Part shown: piece after piece, positions 23,736-35,700 of the stretch
Layout: each line of letters begins with the position of its first letter
Numbering within the stretch: the first letter of the stretch is position 1
NCBI GenBank assembly: GCA_964019055.1
Contig: OZ025224.1
Location: forward strand, 8,450,694 to 8,514,693
Length of the DNA: 64,000 nt
Direction: 5' to 3'
Source: Anthopleura xanthogrammica
Taxonomy: Eukaryota; Cnidaria; Anthozoa; Actiniaria; Actiniidae
Notes under the pieces: model-generated
Told to the model about the DNA's origin: nothing
What the model saw: only the letters and a program-made list of their open reading frames with translations
Database searches by the model: none
Position numbers and translations under genes: made by a program

Positions 23736-24881
23736 TTATATTTGGATCTCAATATGAGCTGTATTTATGATAAATGGATGAACTTTCCCATTAGCGTTGT
23801 ATTGTTCTGAGTTTGGCACTAAGGCTGCTGGTTTATGGACAATGTTAGGCTCGTTACTTAACTGACTGTTATTTTTGATGACCATATTAGAGCGGATACG
23901 AGTGGGTCGTCTCAAATGGCGCCTAACGAATCTTCTGAAGGCTCTTCGTAGATCAGGCATGCTAAAAAGCATGACGGTGGGGCTGATGGCGGAGTTGGAG
24001 TAGGCGAGCATTGCGCTGAGTCTCCTTGTGATGATCTCCGTCGTGAAACTGAAGTTGAACTTCAAGACAATATTCACCACAGAATACCCAATGTACAGTA
24101 GATATGGAATGATAAAACTGATTATAAGAATGACGAACGTACTCGTCCCATAAAACCTCCACGAATTGTCTTTGGTTTTCGCTGTCTTTCTTTTCCGTCG
24201 TAAGAAACAAACTAAACGAAGGCTAGTAAAGGTTAAGATGATACTTGGCATGAGATAAACAACAACTGCAAATGCTATAAACATGGTCTTGTATAGGAGT
24301 ACATTTTTGTTATACACGCACGTCCTGGTGTATGTGGTGGGGCCGATATCTCGAGTTTCTAGGCTAAAAGTGGCGGAGGCAACAACTGATAAAATCCCCC
24401 CAGAAATCCACGCTCCTATGACAAGTGCCTTGATTGAACGACTTGTTGGGACGAGAAGTGGATAAAATACTGCCAAATATCTTTCTACTCCAATCACAAA
24501 GAGATTGTTTATAGTTACCACTGGAAAGAAGATGTTGCTAAAACGGACGGCCTTGCAGATCATGTCATTGGTTATAACATCAACAAAGTTGGCTGTGATG
24601 GCGATGGGTAGCGTAATCAAACCACAAAAGAAATCAGAGAATGCTAGACTTTGAACAAAAATACTGACCACTGGGAATCGATCGAAAGGCCTTCGATTCT
24701 GAACGTTTCTTTTTCGCTTGGTTCGCAGCTTAGTCTTGATGTACAGGATGAAGGCGTTGGCTACAACAGCGTAGACGCAGAGAACACCAACCAAGGAATA
24801 GATAACCAGTTTGGTGATAAAAACATCGTAGGGCATAAAAACGTATTCCTTCGGCGAAGAAGGCTTACTGCTATTGTTCAT
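23736..24881 (-). CDS. Intronless class A (rhodopsin-type) GPCR, 381 aa
   Basis: Seven hydrophobic helices with class A landmarks: TM1 with VVANAF (N1.50), TM2 with SLAFSDF (D2.50), Cys109 and Cys188 for the extracellular disulfide, ERY at 133-135 at the end of TM3, Trp in TM4 (GAWISGG), Pro in TM5 (YLMPSI) and TM6 (SFIIPYL), and NSAISPTVM in TM7, an NPxxY variant lacking Asn-Pro and Tyr. The N terminus has an NNSS glycosylation site; the C tail is basic then Asn-rich. The start is the ATG at 24879-24881; the frame stays open to 24953 but only with a GTG, and a signal peptide is not needed. The single-exon structure is common for cnidarian class A receptors. It resembles peptide/amine-type orphan receptors; the ligand cannot be inferred. 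No close gene partner is seen. Confidence 0.9.
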   Translation of the reverse strand: MNNSSKPSSPKEYVFMPYDVFITKLVIYSLVGVLCVYAVVANAFILYIKTKLRTKRKRNVQNRRPFDRFPVVSIFVQSLAFSDFFCGLITLPIAITANFVDVITNDMICKAVRFSNIFFPVVTINNLFVIGVERYLAVFYPLLVPTSRSIKALVIGAWISGGILSVVASATFSLETRDIGPTTYTRTCVYNKNVLLYKTMFIAFAVVVYLMPSIILTFTSLRLVCFLRRKRKTAKTKDNSWRFYGTSTFVILIISFIIPYLLYIGYSVVNIVLKFNFSFTTEIITRRLSAMLAYSNSAISPTVMLFSMPDLRRAFRRFVRRHLRRPTRIRSNMVIKNNSQLSNEPNIVHKPAALVPNSEQYNANGKVHPFIINTAHIEIQI

Positions 24882-25875
24882 CTTAATCGAACACGCACTG
24901 GTGCTGATTAACACAAGATAGCAAACGACAGAGCCGGCTTTCCAGCCACACACGACTAGCTACAGATGTGAAAGTAAGAGTCCTATAGCTAACTATGAGT
25001 GGGTCGGTTCCTTAGCCGATTATTTGCAGGAACAAAGTCGTCCAGCACGGCTTTCCTGTTCGTTCTTGTCTATTCAACAAGAACACAATACTCAAATCAA
25101 TGCAAGAATCTTATTCATAGCATAGAAAAGGCCTTCATTTAGGTTGAAACAACGACTGATTTAATGGACCTATTTCACAATTTTGCTGCTTCATTATAAC
25201 TGTAATTCTCAGCGAGGAAGTTCCATGAAAGCTTGTGAAACATGCAATGTGTTAATTTGCCTTCAGATTCAAACTACTCTTTTGTTTAAAAAAAATGTCA
25301 ATAATTGTACCGTAGGACTTTTTTCAGATGAACATCGAATGAAAAAATTAGGGTTTTCTCACAAGTACATGGTATGTTTCAGCTCTCTTAAATCTATACA
25401 CGAGCAATTTTTTTTCTTCACAAGTAATCTTAACAATTTTCATTGCTTACTTAGACGATTAGCAATTTTTTTCTTGACAATTTCAAGGTTTTAAGCTTTT
25501 TATTTTTCTCCATGAGATAATAATTAAAGTTATATTTACAAATCATTCTATAACTATATACTGGAAAGTGCAGATTTTTTCATTGACAAGGTTTCATTGC
25601 TCGTGTAGATCAGATGACGTACAAGTTTTCCTTGACAAGTTACGATCAGTGAAGTAACAGACTGGGAACTAATCTCAGGGGCGTGGCCAGGAAGTCCGGG
25701 CCACCCTCCTCCATCGTGTTTGCTGTTTTTTTGGTTGGCCGTTTTATTGGGGTTTTGGTTGATGTTCTGAAAACGGGTCTTTCAGTTCATTGGTAGCCAC
25801 TTGTTCGCTGTGGGTATTGCCAATGAATACCTAAGATAAATTAACAAGTGATTAGTAAAAATACATGACTGACAG

Positions 25876-25972
25876 ACCGACCGACCGACCGACCGACTGA
25901 CCGACCGACCAACCTATCGATCGACCGACCAACCGACCGACCGACCGACCGACCGACCGACCGACTGTACTG
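25876..25972 (+). repeat. (ACCG)n microsatellite
   Basis: About 97 bp of GACC/GACT tetranucleotide units with a few substitutions, followed by a short GACT run to about 26000. Confidence 0.9.
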
Positions 25973-26025
25973 ACTGGCTGGTGACTGACTGACTGACTCA
26001 GTAAATATCTGACAATAGACCTCTT

Positions 26026-26180
26026 TACCTTCGTATGCAAATTGCCCATTTCAGAACACATGACATTCCCTTGAGAAATCTCCTTTTGTTAAAATATTTA
26101 CATATGAAAGAATCAACTCCCAAGAGCTGCATCACGTGGTCTGAAATGGGCACAACAAACAACGGAGGTAAAGAGGTCTA
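26026..26180. mobile_element. Foldback MITE, TAGACCTCTTTACC family
   Basis: The left end TA-GACCTCTTTACCTTCG and right end GGTAAAGAGGTC-TA are inverse matches with TA on both sides. Inner arms CCCATTTCAGAACACATGAC and CACGTGGTCTGAAATGGGC match the same family as 46048-46247, with a diverged centre. Confidence 0.8.
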
Positions 26181-26218
26181 TTGGTGGATAGTAACTACAA
26201 ACTATCGTGTTTTCATAC

Positions 26219-26926
26219 CTTAACGACATTGTCTTCTTTGTAATCTATCAAAGCTGTGCCGCCATCTTTCTTATAACCCAGGCGATACTTCGACACATAT
26301 TGATTCTGCGACCACTTTGGTCTCCCTTGAGTTGCAACCATGGTAACGGTCACTTTTCGACCAAAATCTATCTGAAGGTACTGACCTTCAAGAGGGGTAC
26401 CTGCACAACACCAACACGCTGCGTCTTGGTATTTGTTGTATGGAACCGCTGGTATGTGATTCAGGCGGGCTCTATAGGGTGCGTAGCCAAACCCCACATG
26501 AGTTGATGCAGTGACTGCTGAATCGGGGATTAGATCTGACTCCATCCCAAGCGGCAGGGATTTATCTATCAAATAATTGAATTTAACATACTTTATTAGA
26601 ATTATGCGTTGAAAAGGGTACAACTGACACAAGTGTACGAAAGACCCTTTTCGAATATGACATCTATGACGTCAAATGAGGAAAATTAGAATGTCCTGGA
26701 TGTCGAAACCCAATGATTTCCACTTGCAGCATCCGGGACTAGAATGTCCCGGATTTCAAAACACAATCATTATCACTCATAACATCCGGGACATTCTCGG
26801 ACTCCTCGTTTGGCGTCATAGATGCCATATTCGAAAAGGGTCTATTATGGCATTGTTGCTCAGTCCCTAAAGCGCTCGATGATGGTGATGATGATAAATG
26901 ATGATGATGATGATGGTGAAAAATGG

Positions 26927-27011
<85 letters not shown>

Positions 27012-28051
27012 GGTGGTGATGGTGATGATGGTAAATGATGATGATGATGGTGATGATGATGGTGGTGATGATGATGATAAATGATGATGGTGAAAAATGG
27101 TGATGAATGATGATGATGGTGATAAATGACGATGGTGATGAATGATGATGGTGATGAATGATGATGATGGTGATAAATGATGATGGTGATGAAGATGATG
27201 ATGGTGATAAATGATGATGATGGTGATAAATGATGATGGTGATGAAGATGATGATGGTGATGATGATGATGGTGGTGATGATGATGATAAATGATGATGG
27301 TGAAAAATGGTGATGAATGATGATGATGGTGATAAATGACGATGGTGATGAATGATGATGGTGATGAATGATGATGATGGTGATAAATGACGATGGTGAT
27401 GAATGATGATGATGGTGATAAATGATGATGGTGATAAATGACGATGGTGATGAATGATGATGATGGTGATAAATGATGATGGTGATGAAGATGATGATGG
27501 TGATAAATGATGATGGTGCCGATGGTGATAAATGATGATGGTGATGATGATGGTGATAAATGATGATGGTGATGATGATGGTGATGGTGATGAATGAGAA
27601 TGATGATGTTGGTGGGTAATGATGATGGTGATGAATGACGATGGTGGAATGACATCAATTTTAACAACTGATTACTAAAAACATTTCATTCAATCTGGTT
27701 CTACTTACTAAACATGCAGTAAGGAGGAATATTGCCACTCATGTACAAATAGCTTGCGTTTCCAGTAGGAGCGATATCATGAGGATGAGTAACATCAGAA
27801 GCGTTGTTAAACTCACAAACCATCCCTCCCCAGTAATAATTGACGCTGAAGCATCTATGACTGCCTTCACACTTATTGTAACAAGCCAAAAACGTCAGCA
27901 CTTCAAAATGGATCTCGACTGCATGATTCTGGAGCTTGTAGCCGTTTTTGGAGTGTGTTGGATCAAAATATCCTAATACCACATGTTGCCATGGGAACCA
28001 AACCAGTGGGACAACGACGAAAATAAGCGATGCAGTATGCCTGGGTACCAT
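26219..28051 (-). CDS. Secreted PAN/apple-like plus F5/8 type C (discoidin) protein; 3' end not found
   Basis: Exon 1 (27709-28051) starts MVPRHTASLIFVVVPLVW, a signal peptide, then a Cys-rich segment (CYNKCEGSHRCFSVNYYWGG, VCEFNNAS) like a PAN/apple domain. It ends in phase 1 at a GTAAGT donor. Exon 2 (26219-26565) joins in phase and gives the N-terminal two-thirds of a discoidin domain: LPLGMES start, IPDSAVTAST, RLNHIPA, WCCAGTP, YLQIDFGRKVTVTMVATQGR and YVSKYRLGY. A good donor (GTATGA) follows, but the last beta-strands of the domain are not seen before the GPCR. The next exon is either beyond recognition or lost; without splicing the frame stops two codons later. Discoidin domains bind carbohydrates or lipids at cell surfaces. 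A (CAT)n array fills most of the intron. The ATG at 28049-28051 is the first in frame. Confidence 0.75.
26642..26844. mobile_element. Foldback MITE, AGACCCTTTTCGAATATG family
   Basis: The left end AGACCCTTTTCGAATATGAC with ATCTATGACGTCAAA is mirrored at the right by GGCGTCATAGATGCCATATT and CGAAAAGGGTCT. Two internal copies of GAATGTCC(T/C)GGAT/CCGGGACATTC add symmetry. Located in the intron side of discoidin exon 2; single copy in this window. Confidence 0.75.
26876..27650. repeat. (ATG)n compound microsatellite
   Basis: About 775 bp of ATG/GTG triplets. Part is a pure (GATGAT) run near 26930-26995; the rest has a looser 24-40 bp higher-order unit of GATAAATGATGATGGTGATG type repeated more than ten times. 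Frames give poly-His/Ser/Ile shadows. It lies in the discoidin gene intron. Confidence 0.9.
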
Positions 28052-28671
28052 TCTTGTATCTGCCAAGCCTTGATTGTAAAAATGTTGACGACTTGTGGCC
28101 CTGGGGAATGTAATGGTTTAATTTTAGGGATAAGATGAAACTGGCGAAATCATTTAGGGAATAATCATAGAGTCTTTGAGTTCTCATCTTGAAAGGTAGC
28201 CGTGCCTCCTTGCATCGAAGCCAGAATAATAGTCAGCTCGCAATGAAAGACATGTGAATAATTGTCCAAGGTGTAAAAAAACGTTTTATAGCTGTTCTGA
28301 GCTAGTTTCGCAACAGGAACAACTTCGAGATATTTCCCAGTGAAACCCTTCCTACGCCTTAGAGATTTCAGTGAAAAACAAAACCTAATTTTATAGACCT
28401 TCGATTTTTTTATAGATTTTAGCGGATTCAATGAGTGTTGACTGAGATCAGCCATTTTGTGACTTTTCGTCTTTAATACAGTTATTTTTATATTTCTTTT
28501 TGTTTTGTTTTTGTTTGTGTGTGTGTGTGTGTGTGTGTGGTTAAAGTAAGTTTTCGTAGTTTTCATCCTTTCATTCCACTAAACTTGAATGAATACTATT
28601 TTTGAAAACGAAAAACCATCAAATCAAAACAATCTATGATAGACGAAAATCGCGTTATGAATACACTACTT

Positions 28672-28812
28672 TCCTAATACAAATTTTCTCTCGTTCAAGT
28701 TTACTCAGGGGACAAAATGGTGTTACACGGTCACATTTTGTATCATTAATTCAACAAATTTGCCCCCTGAGTTAACTTGAACGAGAGAAATTTGTATTAG
28801 CAAAGTAGTGTA
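28672..28812. mobile_element. Foldback MITE, TA-CACTACTTTCCTAATACAA family
   Basis: The left arm CACTACTTTCCTAATACAAA with TCTCTCGTTCAAGTTTACTC is the inverse of the right arm (GAGTTAACTTGAACGAGAGA, TTTGTATTAGCAAAGTAGTG). TA flanks both ends. Loop about 40 bp. Confidence 0.8.
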
Positions 28813-30063
28813 TAATGACGATGGAAAAATTAACCCCTAGTGTTTTTGGATAAATATTTATTTATTTGCCCTGCGAAATGACCTATGCAAAGGACGATGA
28901 AAATGTTAATCAAAGTATTTGTAATGTACCCCGCTGTGTCCCTTGCTTCCAGACTTATCCAGGGTTAACTAATTTCAGTTTCAAGATATTCACAAATGCA
29001 ATGTGAAAGTAAATAATTTATGGTTTCAATAGTAGAGACATCTTGAAATTCCAGGCTGGACCTTCACTGGAACACATGACTGATATGCTCAAGACAAAAT
29101 ATTTATTAGCCATGTTATCAACAGAGCTATTTTAAAACTTACAGATCAAATACGTTCTGAGCGGAACGGTTTGAAAAACCTATTTTTCTAGGTTTTTGTT
29201 CGACTTTTTCCATTGTCATGACGTTGACCGTGCACAGAGAAAGTCAGGGCATGGCTAACACACAGATTGAACCTTGAAACAACCTCTGGGGTGATCAAAG
29301 TCAGGGCACAGCTAACTCATAGTCTAAATTCCAATTCGATCATGAAACGAGGACCACAGGTTTGTTAGCCACTGGCTATTAAGCGCTACCCTCGTAAAAC
29401 AAGGACGTTTTTAAAAAAAAAAAAATATTCAATATTTTTTTAATGTGATGGCAGGGGGAGCAAGGAGTGCGCTACGCAAATAATGCATACACCCTCGAAA
29501 ACTTTGTTGGTGAGACTTAAAAATTAAAGTTTTACAGAAAAGTAGCTAGAACTTTTTTACTTTTTACTCGTACCATTGACTGAAATTAGTAATGAAATCT
29601 TTATGTAAGTCTCAGAAAAACGTTCCTTTGAGATTGCGCAAAGCCGGGTAGGGCCTTTAGTTTTGAGCTTAGATTAATTCCAATTCAGTTAAGTCCTAAG
29701 CTTGATGTGTGGAAAGGATTCCTAAAAACTAGCATCAGACTTACCTTATTCGAGTATTCTGCGGATTATCTCTTCTCTTCTTTAACTTGGCCAGTTGTCT
29801 TCGTAGCTCTCCAAAAGAAATATCGCTGCAAAATAATTTGTGAGCCGTTTATGAGTCGAAATCCTTCTCAATTACCATTAATATTTTATCATCGGAAATA
29901 ATGCTGAGCCAGAGCAGCTGAACATTAGTGCAAGTTATAATAATTATTTCTTAATCAGAAGTCTGGGAGAAATATTTTCTCTTAAAAGAAGAATAGGAAG
30001 TTCAGTTATAAGAAGTTCCCGCCTGAAGCTCGGATTTTTTTTCCAAGAAAAACAAATATTTAC

Positions 30064-30310
<247 letters not shown>

Positions 30311-30555
30311 TTTTTTTCTTCCTTCCTTTTTTCCTTCCTTTCCTTCTAGGTTCTATCTTTCTTTCTGTCACATGTGTTATCCCTATCATTGCGTGACCCA
30401 CATATCTACCATTCTTCTCTAGGGCGTGACATCACGCAGCATCCCTCAAATACCCACAATGCTAATCCAGCGTCTTGTTTTCGGCGTCAAAAAAATCCTT
30501 CGCTTCGAAGACCCAAAGATTCCTCGGTGTTTTTGCTAAGAAATCCACCGAAATC

Positions 30556-33500
30556 ATGATCAAAATCATCACCACTGTAGTGTGTGCCATCGCGGCGATC
30601 CTAATGCTTATTGTATCGCTTGCTACAACTTATTGGCTCCAGTGGATCGTTGTTTCTAATGGCCATAATATCACACACTTTCAAGGTCTTTTTAGACATT
30701 GTTATGAAAGCAGACACAACGAAACCGGGTTGCTACTCGAAGAAGATTGCACTGACTGGTTTAAAGGAGCACTCCCAGGTATATATACAGCTCTATTTTA
30801 TACCATTCTCATAGATATAATATTTTTTCCGATCTCAATCGATACAGATTATTTTTATTTGGACTCCAACTGTCGTCTGTCAATGCTTCACCGTTTGGAA
30901 TGTCCAACATTTATCTCAACTTTATACCTAATTTATAATTATTTGTTGCTTTTCCTGAAACTAAGAAACCTCTGCGAGGGATGAGTAGATCATTTGAATT
31001 TTGAACCATTTGAAATCCTTGACTATTAAAGCGTATCCTTCGCTCGGTTCACGAATGATAAATGGGGTGTCGGCCATTGCCTTTCAAGGCATTCTTGACT
31101 CTTCTCGCTTGGTTGACGCGCCTAAAAAGTTCACATTCTAGATCTAGTTCGTCAGAGAAGCTTAATACTCGAAGAAGAGGGTTATAAGAAGCAGCACACG
31201 AAAGATCGTGAACCTGATTTCATCATGATCAAAATCCTAACAACTTTTCAATGTGCCTTGGTGGCCATATTAATGGCAGTTTTGGGTCTCGCGACTGACT
31301 ACTGGAAGGTTTGGTGGACAGTAGAGAACGCGACGGGTATCAAACGAATGCATAACCAAGGATTGTTTTACCAATGTTCTAAGGCTACAAATGTTTCTGA
31401 ACTCATTATTAATCATGACTGCACTTCGTTTGCAAGAGAAGGTAACACATAGTTCCATAAAACTTCATAAGTATATAAAAGTTTAATACCAAATTTGAAT
31501 TCTTATTCAAGACTTAATTCAAGTTCAAGTTATGAGTTTAATGCTCAAAAATTATCTCTTTATTGTCGTCGATTTTACATTAACATCGAGTAATTATAAG
31601 CTTATGCTTTCACTTACTGGAGAAAACTATTTCAGTATAGTATAAATATAGTTTTACTTTTCTTTTACAAATCACAACATAAACTGGTGTTCAATAGTTG
31701 TTTTGAAAATATTTGGTTAATCAAGACTTTTAATTCTCCATTTGTATAATCATTTAATTATTTTATTTCAAATAAGTTTGGATTTAAATTTAATTTAAGA
31801 AGACAATTAAGATTTTAGAACAAAAATACTATTACATTTATGGGAAATTTTAGAATTTCGAGTTTCATCTTGTAATGCTCAAGTAGAAATATTCTTTGGA
31901 ATGTTCAATTGAATTAATAATTGGTATTTATTTACGTAGATGGAATTTATATTAATGGCTGTCATTTACGAAATACGTATACCTAGAAGCTTCGTTCCGT
32001 TGAAAAATTTAAGCATTGAAATTATCCAAAAGTCCAAGATATTCTTTCATATTTTTTAGATAATTTGATTTAGAAAATGATTGTTTATAAAAGTAAAAAT
32101 ATTTGTTTTTTCTTTATATGTTGATTATATCATGCGGTTGGATTTTTTTTTTTAATTCCTTTAATTTTTTGGATTTTTTTTGTGTGTATATGTATTTCTG
32201 ATGGCACTATAGTCATGTTGGAAGATAGTTTCTTTCTCTAGTATTTTAGATTCATGAAATATCCTGATAAAATTTCAATAATTTGTACTAGATTCAAAAT
32301 AACTTAAGTTTAATCAACCATGTTTTTGAAACAGATTTTATGTCTGATTTTAATTAAGTTTTCTCGAAACTCAATATATATTACTTCTATTTTTACAGGA
32401 GTTTTATACTCTCAATTCTATTCTCAAAGATTCAAGTCTTATTGGATCATCATACTTTTTTCTCACCATGAATATTCCAGAAACAATATACTTAGGTCAT
32501 ACCCTATTCAAAATTACCCATGCATAAGATTTTCACTCACGAATCAATACATGACATCCAATAGTTGATTAATTATAATAAATTGTCATGGAAACACTAA
32601 CGTTAATTGCTCAGCGTTAATAAGGTTAATGAATCTAGTTGAATTTACAAGTACGTATTTATGGACTACACCAGAACTTTTCTGTACAAAACTTAGCTAG
32701 TAATTTGTTCAGTGGAATTGGAATACAAAGTATTTGTTGATTGGGGATGCCAATATATTTTGAAAGCTCTTGTCAAGAAAATTTATTGAATACTGGGATA
32801 CAAACATATTTTTTTCAGGGACCTTTCTGTGTAAAACTGCCATAATTCTGCCTTAATTTATAATTGCTATAACTTTAAGATATACAAATATTGGATATTA
32901 TGTACATCACTGATCGTTATTATTGCACCTTCGTCAGTGAATAATCCGTCATTAATCAAAGGAAAGGAGAACTGTGACAGCAGTTAATCCCAAATAGGGA
33001 TATAGGATCTAATGAGCATTATCAAATCAATCACAAACCTTTGAAAAACCTTCCAATTTATTGAACCCTGAAATTACCTCTGGGCTGATCTAAGTCAGGG
33101 CATGGCTAGTTAACTCACAGATAGAACCCTGAAACAACCTCTGGGCTGATCTAAGTCAGGGCATGACTAACTCACAGGTTGAACCCTGAAACAACCTCTG
33201 GGCTGATCTAAGTCAGGGCATGGCTAACTCACAGATTGAACCCTGAAACGTCCAACCTCTGGGCTGATCTAAGTCAGGGCATGGCTAACTCACACATTGA
33301 ACCCTGAAACAACCTCTGGGCTGATCTACATCAGGGCACACTTAGCTCACAGATAGAACCCTGAAAAAACCTCTTGACTCAGATCTAAGTCAGGGCATGG
33401 CTAACTCCCAAATCAAACCCTGAAACAACCTCTGGGCTGATCTAAGTCAAGGCATGGCTTACTCATGAATCGAACCCTGAAATAATCTTTAGACTGATCT

Positions 33501-34641
33501 AACTAATTATGGCAACTTTTTATTTGTTTTCCAGATTGGACTGGTGCCGTAGTTGCATTCATTATTCTTGCAATGATTTGCCACTTGCTTGCTTTCATCA
33601 TTGCCTTGGTCAATGCTTGCCGTAAAGGAGAACCGTTCCCTGTTTTCTGGGTGTGTGGCCTCTTCCTCTTTGCTGGTATGTAATATATAGTATATTTACC
33701 CTCACTTCACTCACAAATGAAGCAATGAAAGTATGTGTTGCTAATGTGCCACCACTCACCAATGTGACCTGGGTTCGATTCCCAAGCTCTGAGTGTCATA
33801 TGTGAATAGAGTGGTTTTCTAACTGTTTTTTCCCTGTGTTTCAAGAGTTTTTCTCACTCCATAAAAATCAACTACTAAATACTCCAGTTTCGAGTTCTCT
33901 TTTAGGCTGTGTTAGCCTCAAAACCGTGTAATATATTCTTTTATTCAGTAACAGCCCATGGAAATTCAAGAGATCTGTGTGTAAAGAAGACAATAAAAAT
34001 ACTTTGAAATTTCACGAGTTTTATCTAAATTTCTGCATAATTTACGCACAATTGAGGCTAACACAGCGTAAAAGAGAACTCGAAACGGGAGTATTCCAAT
34101 TCAATGTGGCATCAAAAGCTTTTCATGATCCTCATGCTTGGGAGACTTAACAATCACTACATGTACCTGTGTAATTAATGTAAAATATATTTTTCGTTTA
34201 CATTTTTGAAAATTAATATTGCATTTTTGAGAAGGGAAACTGGAGAACCCAGAGAAAACCCCAAAAAGCATGGGAGAAGGCCAACTAGAAACTCTAGTAG
34301 AAAAAACAAAACCAAAAAAAACTAGAAACTATACTCACATATGACACCAAGTCCGGGAATCAAACTCAGTTTTCTTTGACAGTGAGAGACAAGCTCTCTC
34401 TGCTACGTCATGAGATAAGCTCTCATGGCTACTGCCCACCTATGCTTCTCGTAAGGTCTGTTGTAATTATTCTGACAAAGCCTGTTTTATATTTCCAGCT
34501 GTCTTCGTCATTATTGGCTTGTTGGTATACACATTCTCTAACTGGAAGAGTGACGTCTACTTCAGTTGGTCATATGGAGGTGGTTGGTCGACCGTAGCGC
34601 TATCAATTATAGCGCTAGTCCTGATCATGGCGGATCGTTGA
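30556..34641 (+). CDS. Claudin/PMP22-like four-transmembrane protein with two alternative first exons (166 or 168 aa)
   Basis: Exon 1a (30556-30778) and exon 1b (31225-31441) each begin MIKI(I/L)TT, encode TM1 and a first extracellular loop with a W..GLF..C...DC pattern like claudins/PMP22 (DYW, NQGLFYQC, HDCTSF in 1b), and end in phase 1 at a GT donor. Both can splice to exon 2 (33535-33675; TM2 and start of TM3) and exon 3 (34499-34641; rest of TM3, TM4, stop TGA). The joined frames are 507 or 501 nt. Alternatively 1a is a leftover of a tandem duplicate. The family forms or regulates cell junctions in the plasma membrane; the exact subfamily is unclear. Several N-glycosylation sequons (NIT, NET in 1a; NAT, NVS in 1b) lie in the loop. 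AATAAA at 34689-34694 fits the 3' end. Intron 1 holds a minisatellite, intron 2 two SINE pieces. Confidence 0.85.
33055..33500 (+). repeat. 57-60 bp minisatellite in claudin-like intron 1 (about 8 copies)
   Basis: Units read GAACCCTGAAACAACCTCTG, GGCTGATCTAAGTCAGGGCA, TGGCTAACTCACAGATT. About eight copies end 35 bp before the exon 2 acceptor. Shorter arrays of the same unit are at 44075-44285, a single one at about 29265. The unit is the inverse of the tail of the SINE at 48375-48620. Confidence 0.9.
33735..33880 (+). mobile_element. tRNA-derived SINE copy
   Basis: B box GGGTTCGATTCCC near 33,771, then TGAATAGAGTGGTTTTCTAA, CAAGAGTTTTTCTCACTCCA and AAAATCAACTACTAAAT. It sits in intron 2 of the claudin-like gene; a second, inverted piece is at about 34240-34370. 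Confidence 0.7.
34240..34370 (-). mobile_element. SINE fragment, minus orientation
   Basis: GGAGAACCCAGAGAAAACCC, AAGGCCAACTAGAAACTC, CTCACATATGACACC and GGGAATCAAACTC are the inverse of the SINE body and B box. Confidence 0.65.
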
Positions 34642-35026
34642 TCCTGGCTCAAAATATAGCACTTCATTCTCTTTACAAACATAAGCCAAATAAATTATGA
34701 TCATATCTTAAATTCTCATTACAAAATTCAAATGTGATAGAGTATTATGTTTTGAGAATTTTAAATTTGATCAATATGGTTTTAAGTAAAGGGAATATAG
34801 TGGTATAAATTGCAAAACTTGGAGTTCGGCATGCAAAAATATGGCTTTTGACATGTTATACATAATATTAAGATAATAAGAAATTTGTACATTTGCGGGC
34901 AAAATTTAACTTTGGTTCCTCTGTGAATGGAAGCCATTATCAATGGCTGTTCTTTTTTTTTTTATGTGATAACTTTCACATTAATTGGTTAGTGATGTTG
35001 CTTTCTTCTCTAGTTCTTACCTATAG

Positions 35027-35335
35027 ACCACTTCTAGCACATTGAAATGCAGCTCAACTTGGAGTACAAAACAATAGGTTTCCAATTGAGAGTAAATGGT
35101 TTGAACCCAGGAGTAGTAGTTGAGTGAGTAATGTGATCGTCCGGGTGAGTGTAGTCTTGAGAAAGACTGTTGTTGGTAGAGACTGACGTTTCAACAACCT
35201 GAGCGGAAGTCATCTTCAGAGTACAGTGGGGAATGAAAGACAGTAGATGGTATTTACAGCTCTGGTGCTGCGGTCGTAAGGTTTCCAATTCTTAGGATAT
35301 TGAAAACCTTTTGTTTTGTCCTCCATGTGCTTCTT
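35027..35335. mobile_element. AGACCCC-family MITE interrupted by a second repeat
   Basis: The two MITE halves (GACCACTTCTAGCACATTGA with GCAGCTCAACTTGG; and CTTTTGTTTTGTCCTCC) are separated by about 185 bp of unrelated sequence (35095-35275) containing GTGATCGTCCGGGTGAGTGT and ACGTTTCAACAACCTGAGCG. The insert ends near a second copy of GGTTTCCAATT, as expected for a nested insertion. Confidence 0.6.
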
Positions 35336-35700
35336 TGAGGTTGTGTGCCAGGGGTGTATCGATCCTTTGATTATACCATAGTAAAACTTGGGTATTTCCA
35401 TTGTCAAATTGAGCCATATTTTTGCATGTCATAGTTCTCAATTAGTCTGCGTGACTATTTATAGTTAAACTGTTTTTCTATAAGCCTATGAGCATTAAGT
35501 TTAAATAGCAATTTCCCTATAGTCAAGGTGTAGTTATGCAGAGCAAAAAGTTATAAATAATTTGTTCTTCAAAGCCTGTTTGCCCAGAACTAGATGTATT
35601 TTAAAACTGCTATTATAAATATAAGATGTCCTAGTTCAGCATGTTGTATCGTAGTTGCCTGTACAGTATACAGTATTTTGGTTATATTTACATTTTCTTA

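Larger units (their letters stand above)
24882..26218. other. Intergenic region with a (CCGA)n array and a MITE
   Basis: Besides the GPCR 5' flank it holds an ACCG/CCGA tetranucleotide array (about 25876-25972) and a MITE copy (26026-26180). I searched the minus strand for the missing second half of the discoidin domain and saw no exon with matching borders. Confidence 0.5.

Noticed and set aside
28165..28566. 133-aa minus-strand frame beginning with Thr-His repeats
   Set aside because: Its start lies in a (GT)n run and the rest has no domain or splice support.
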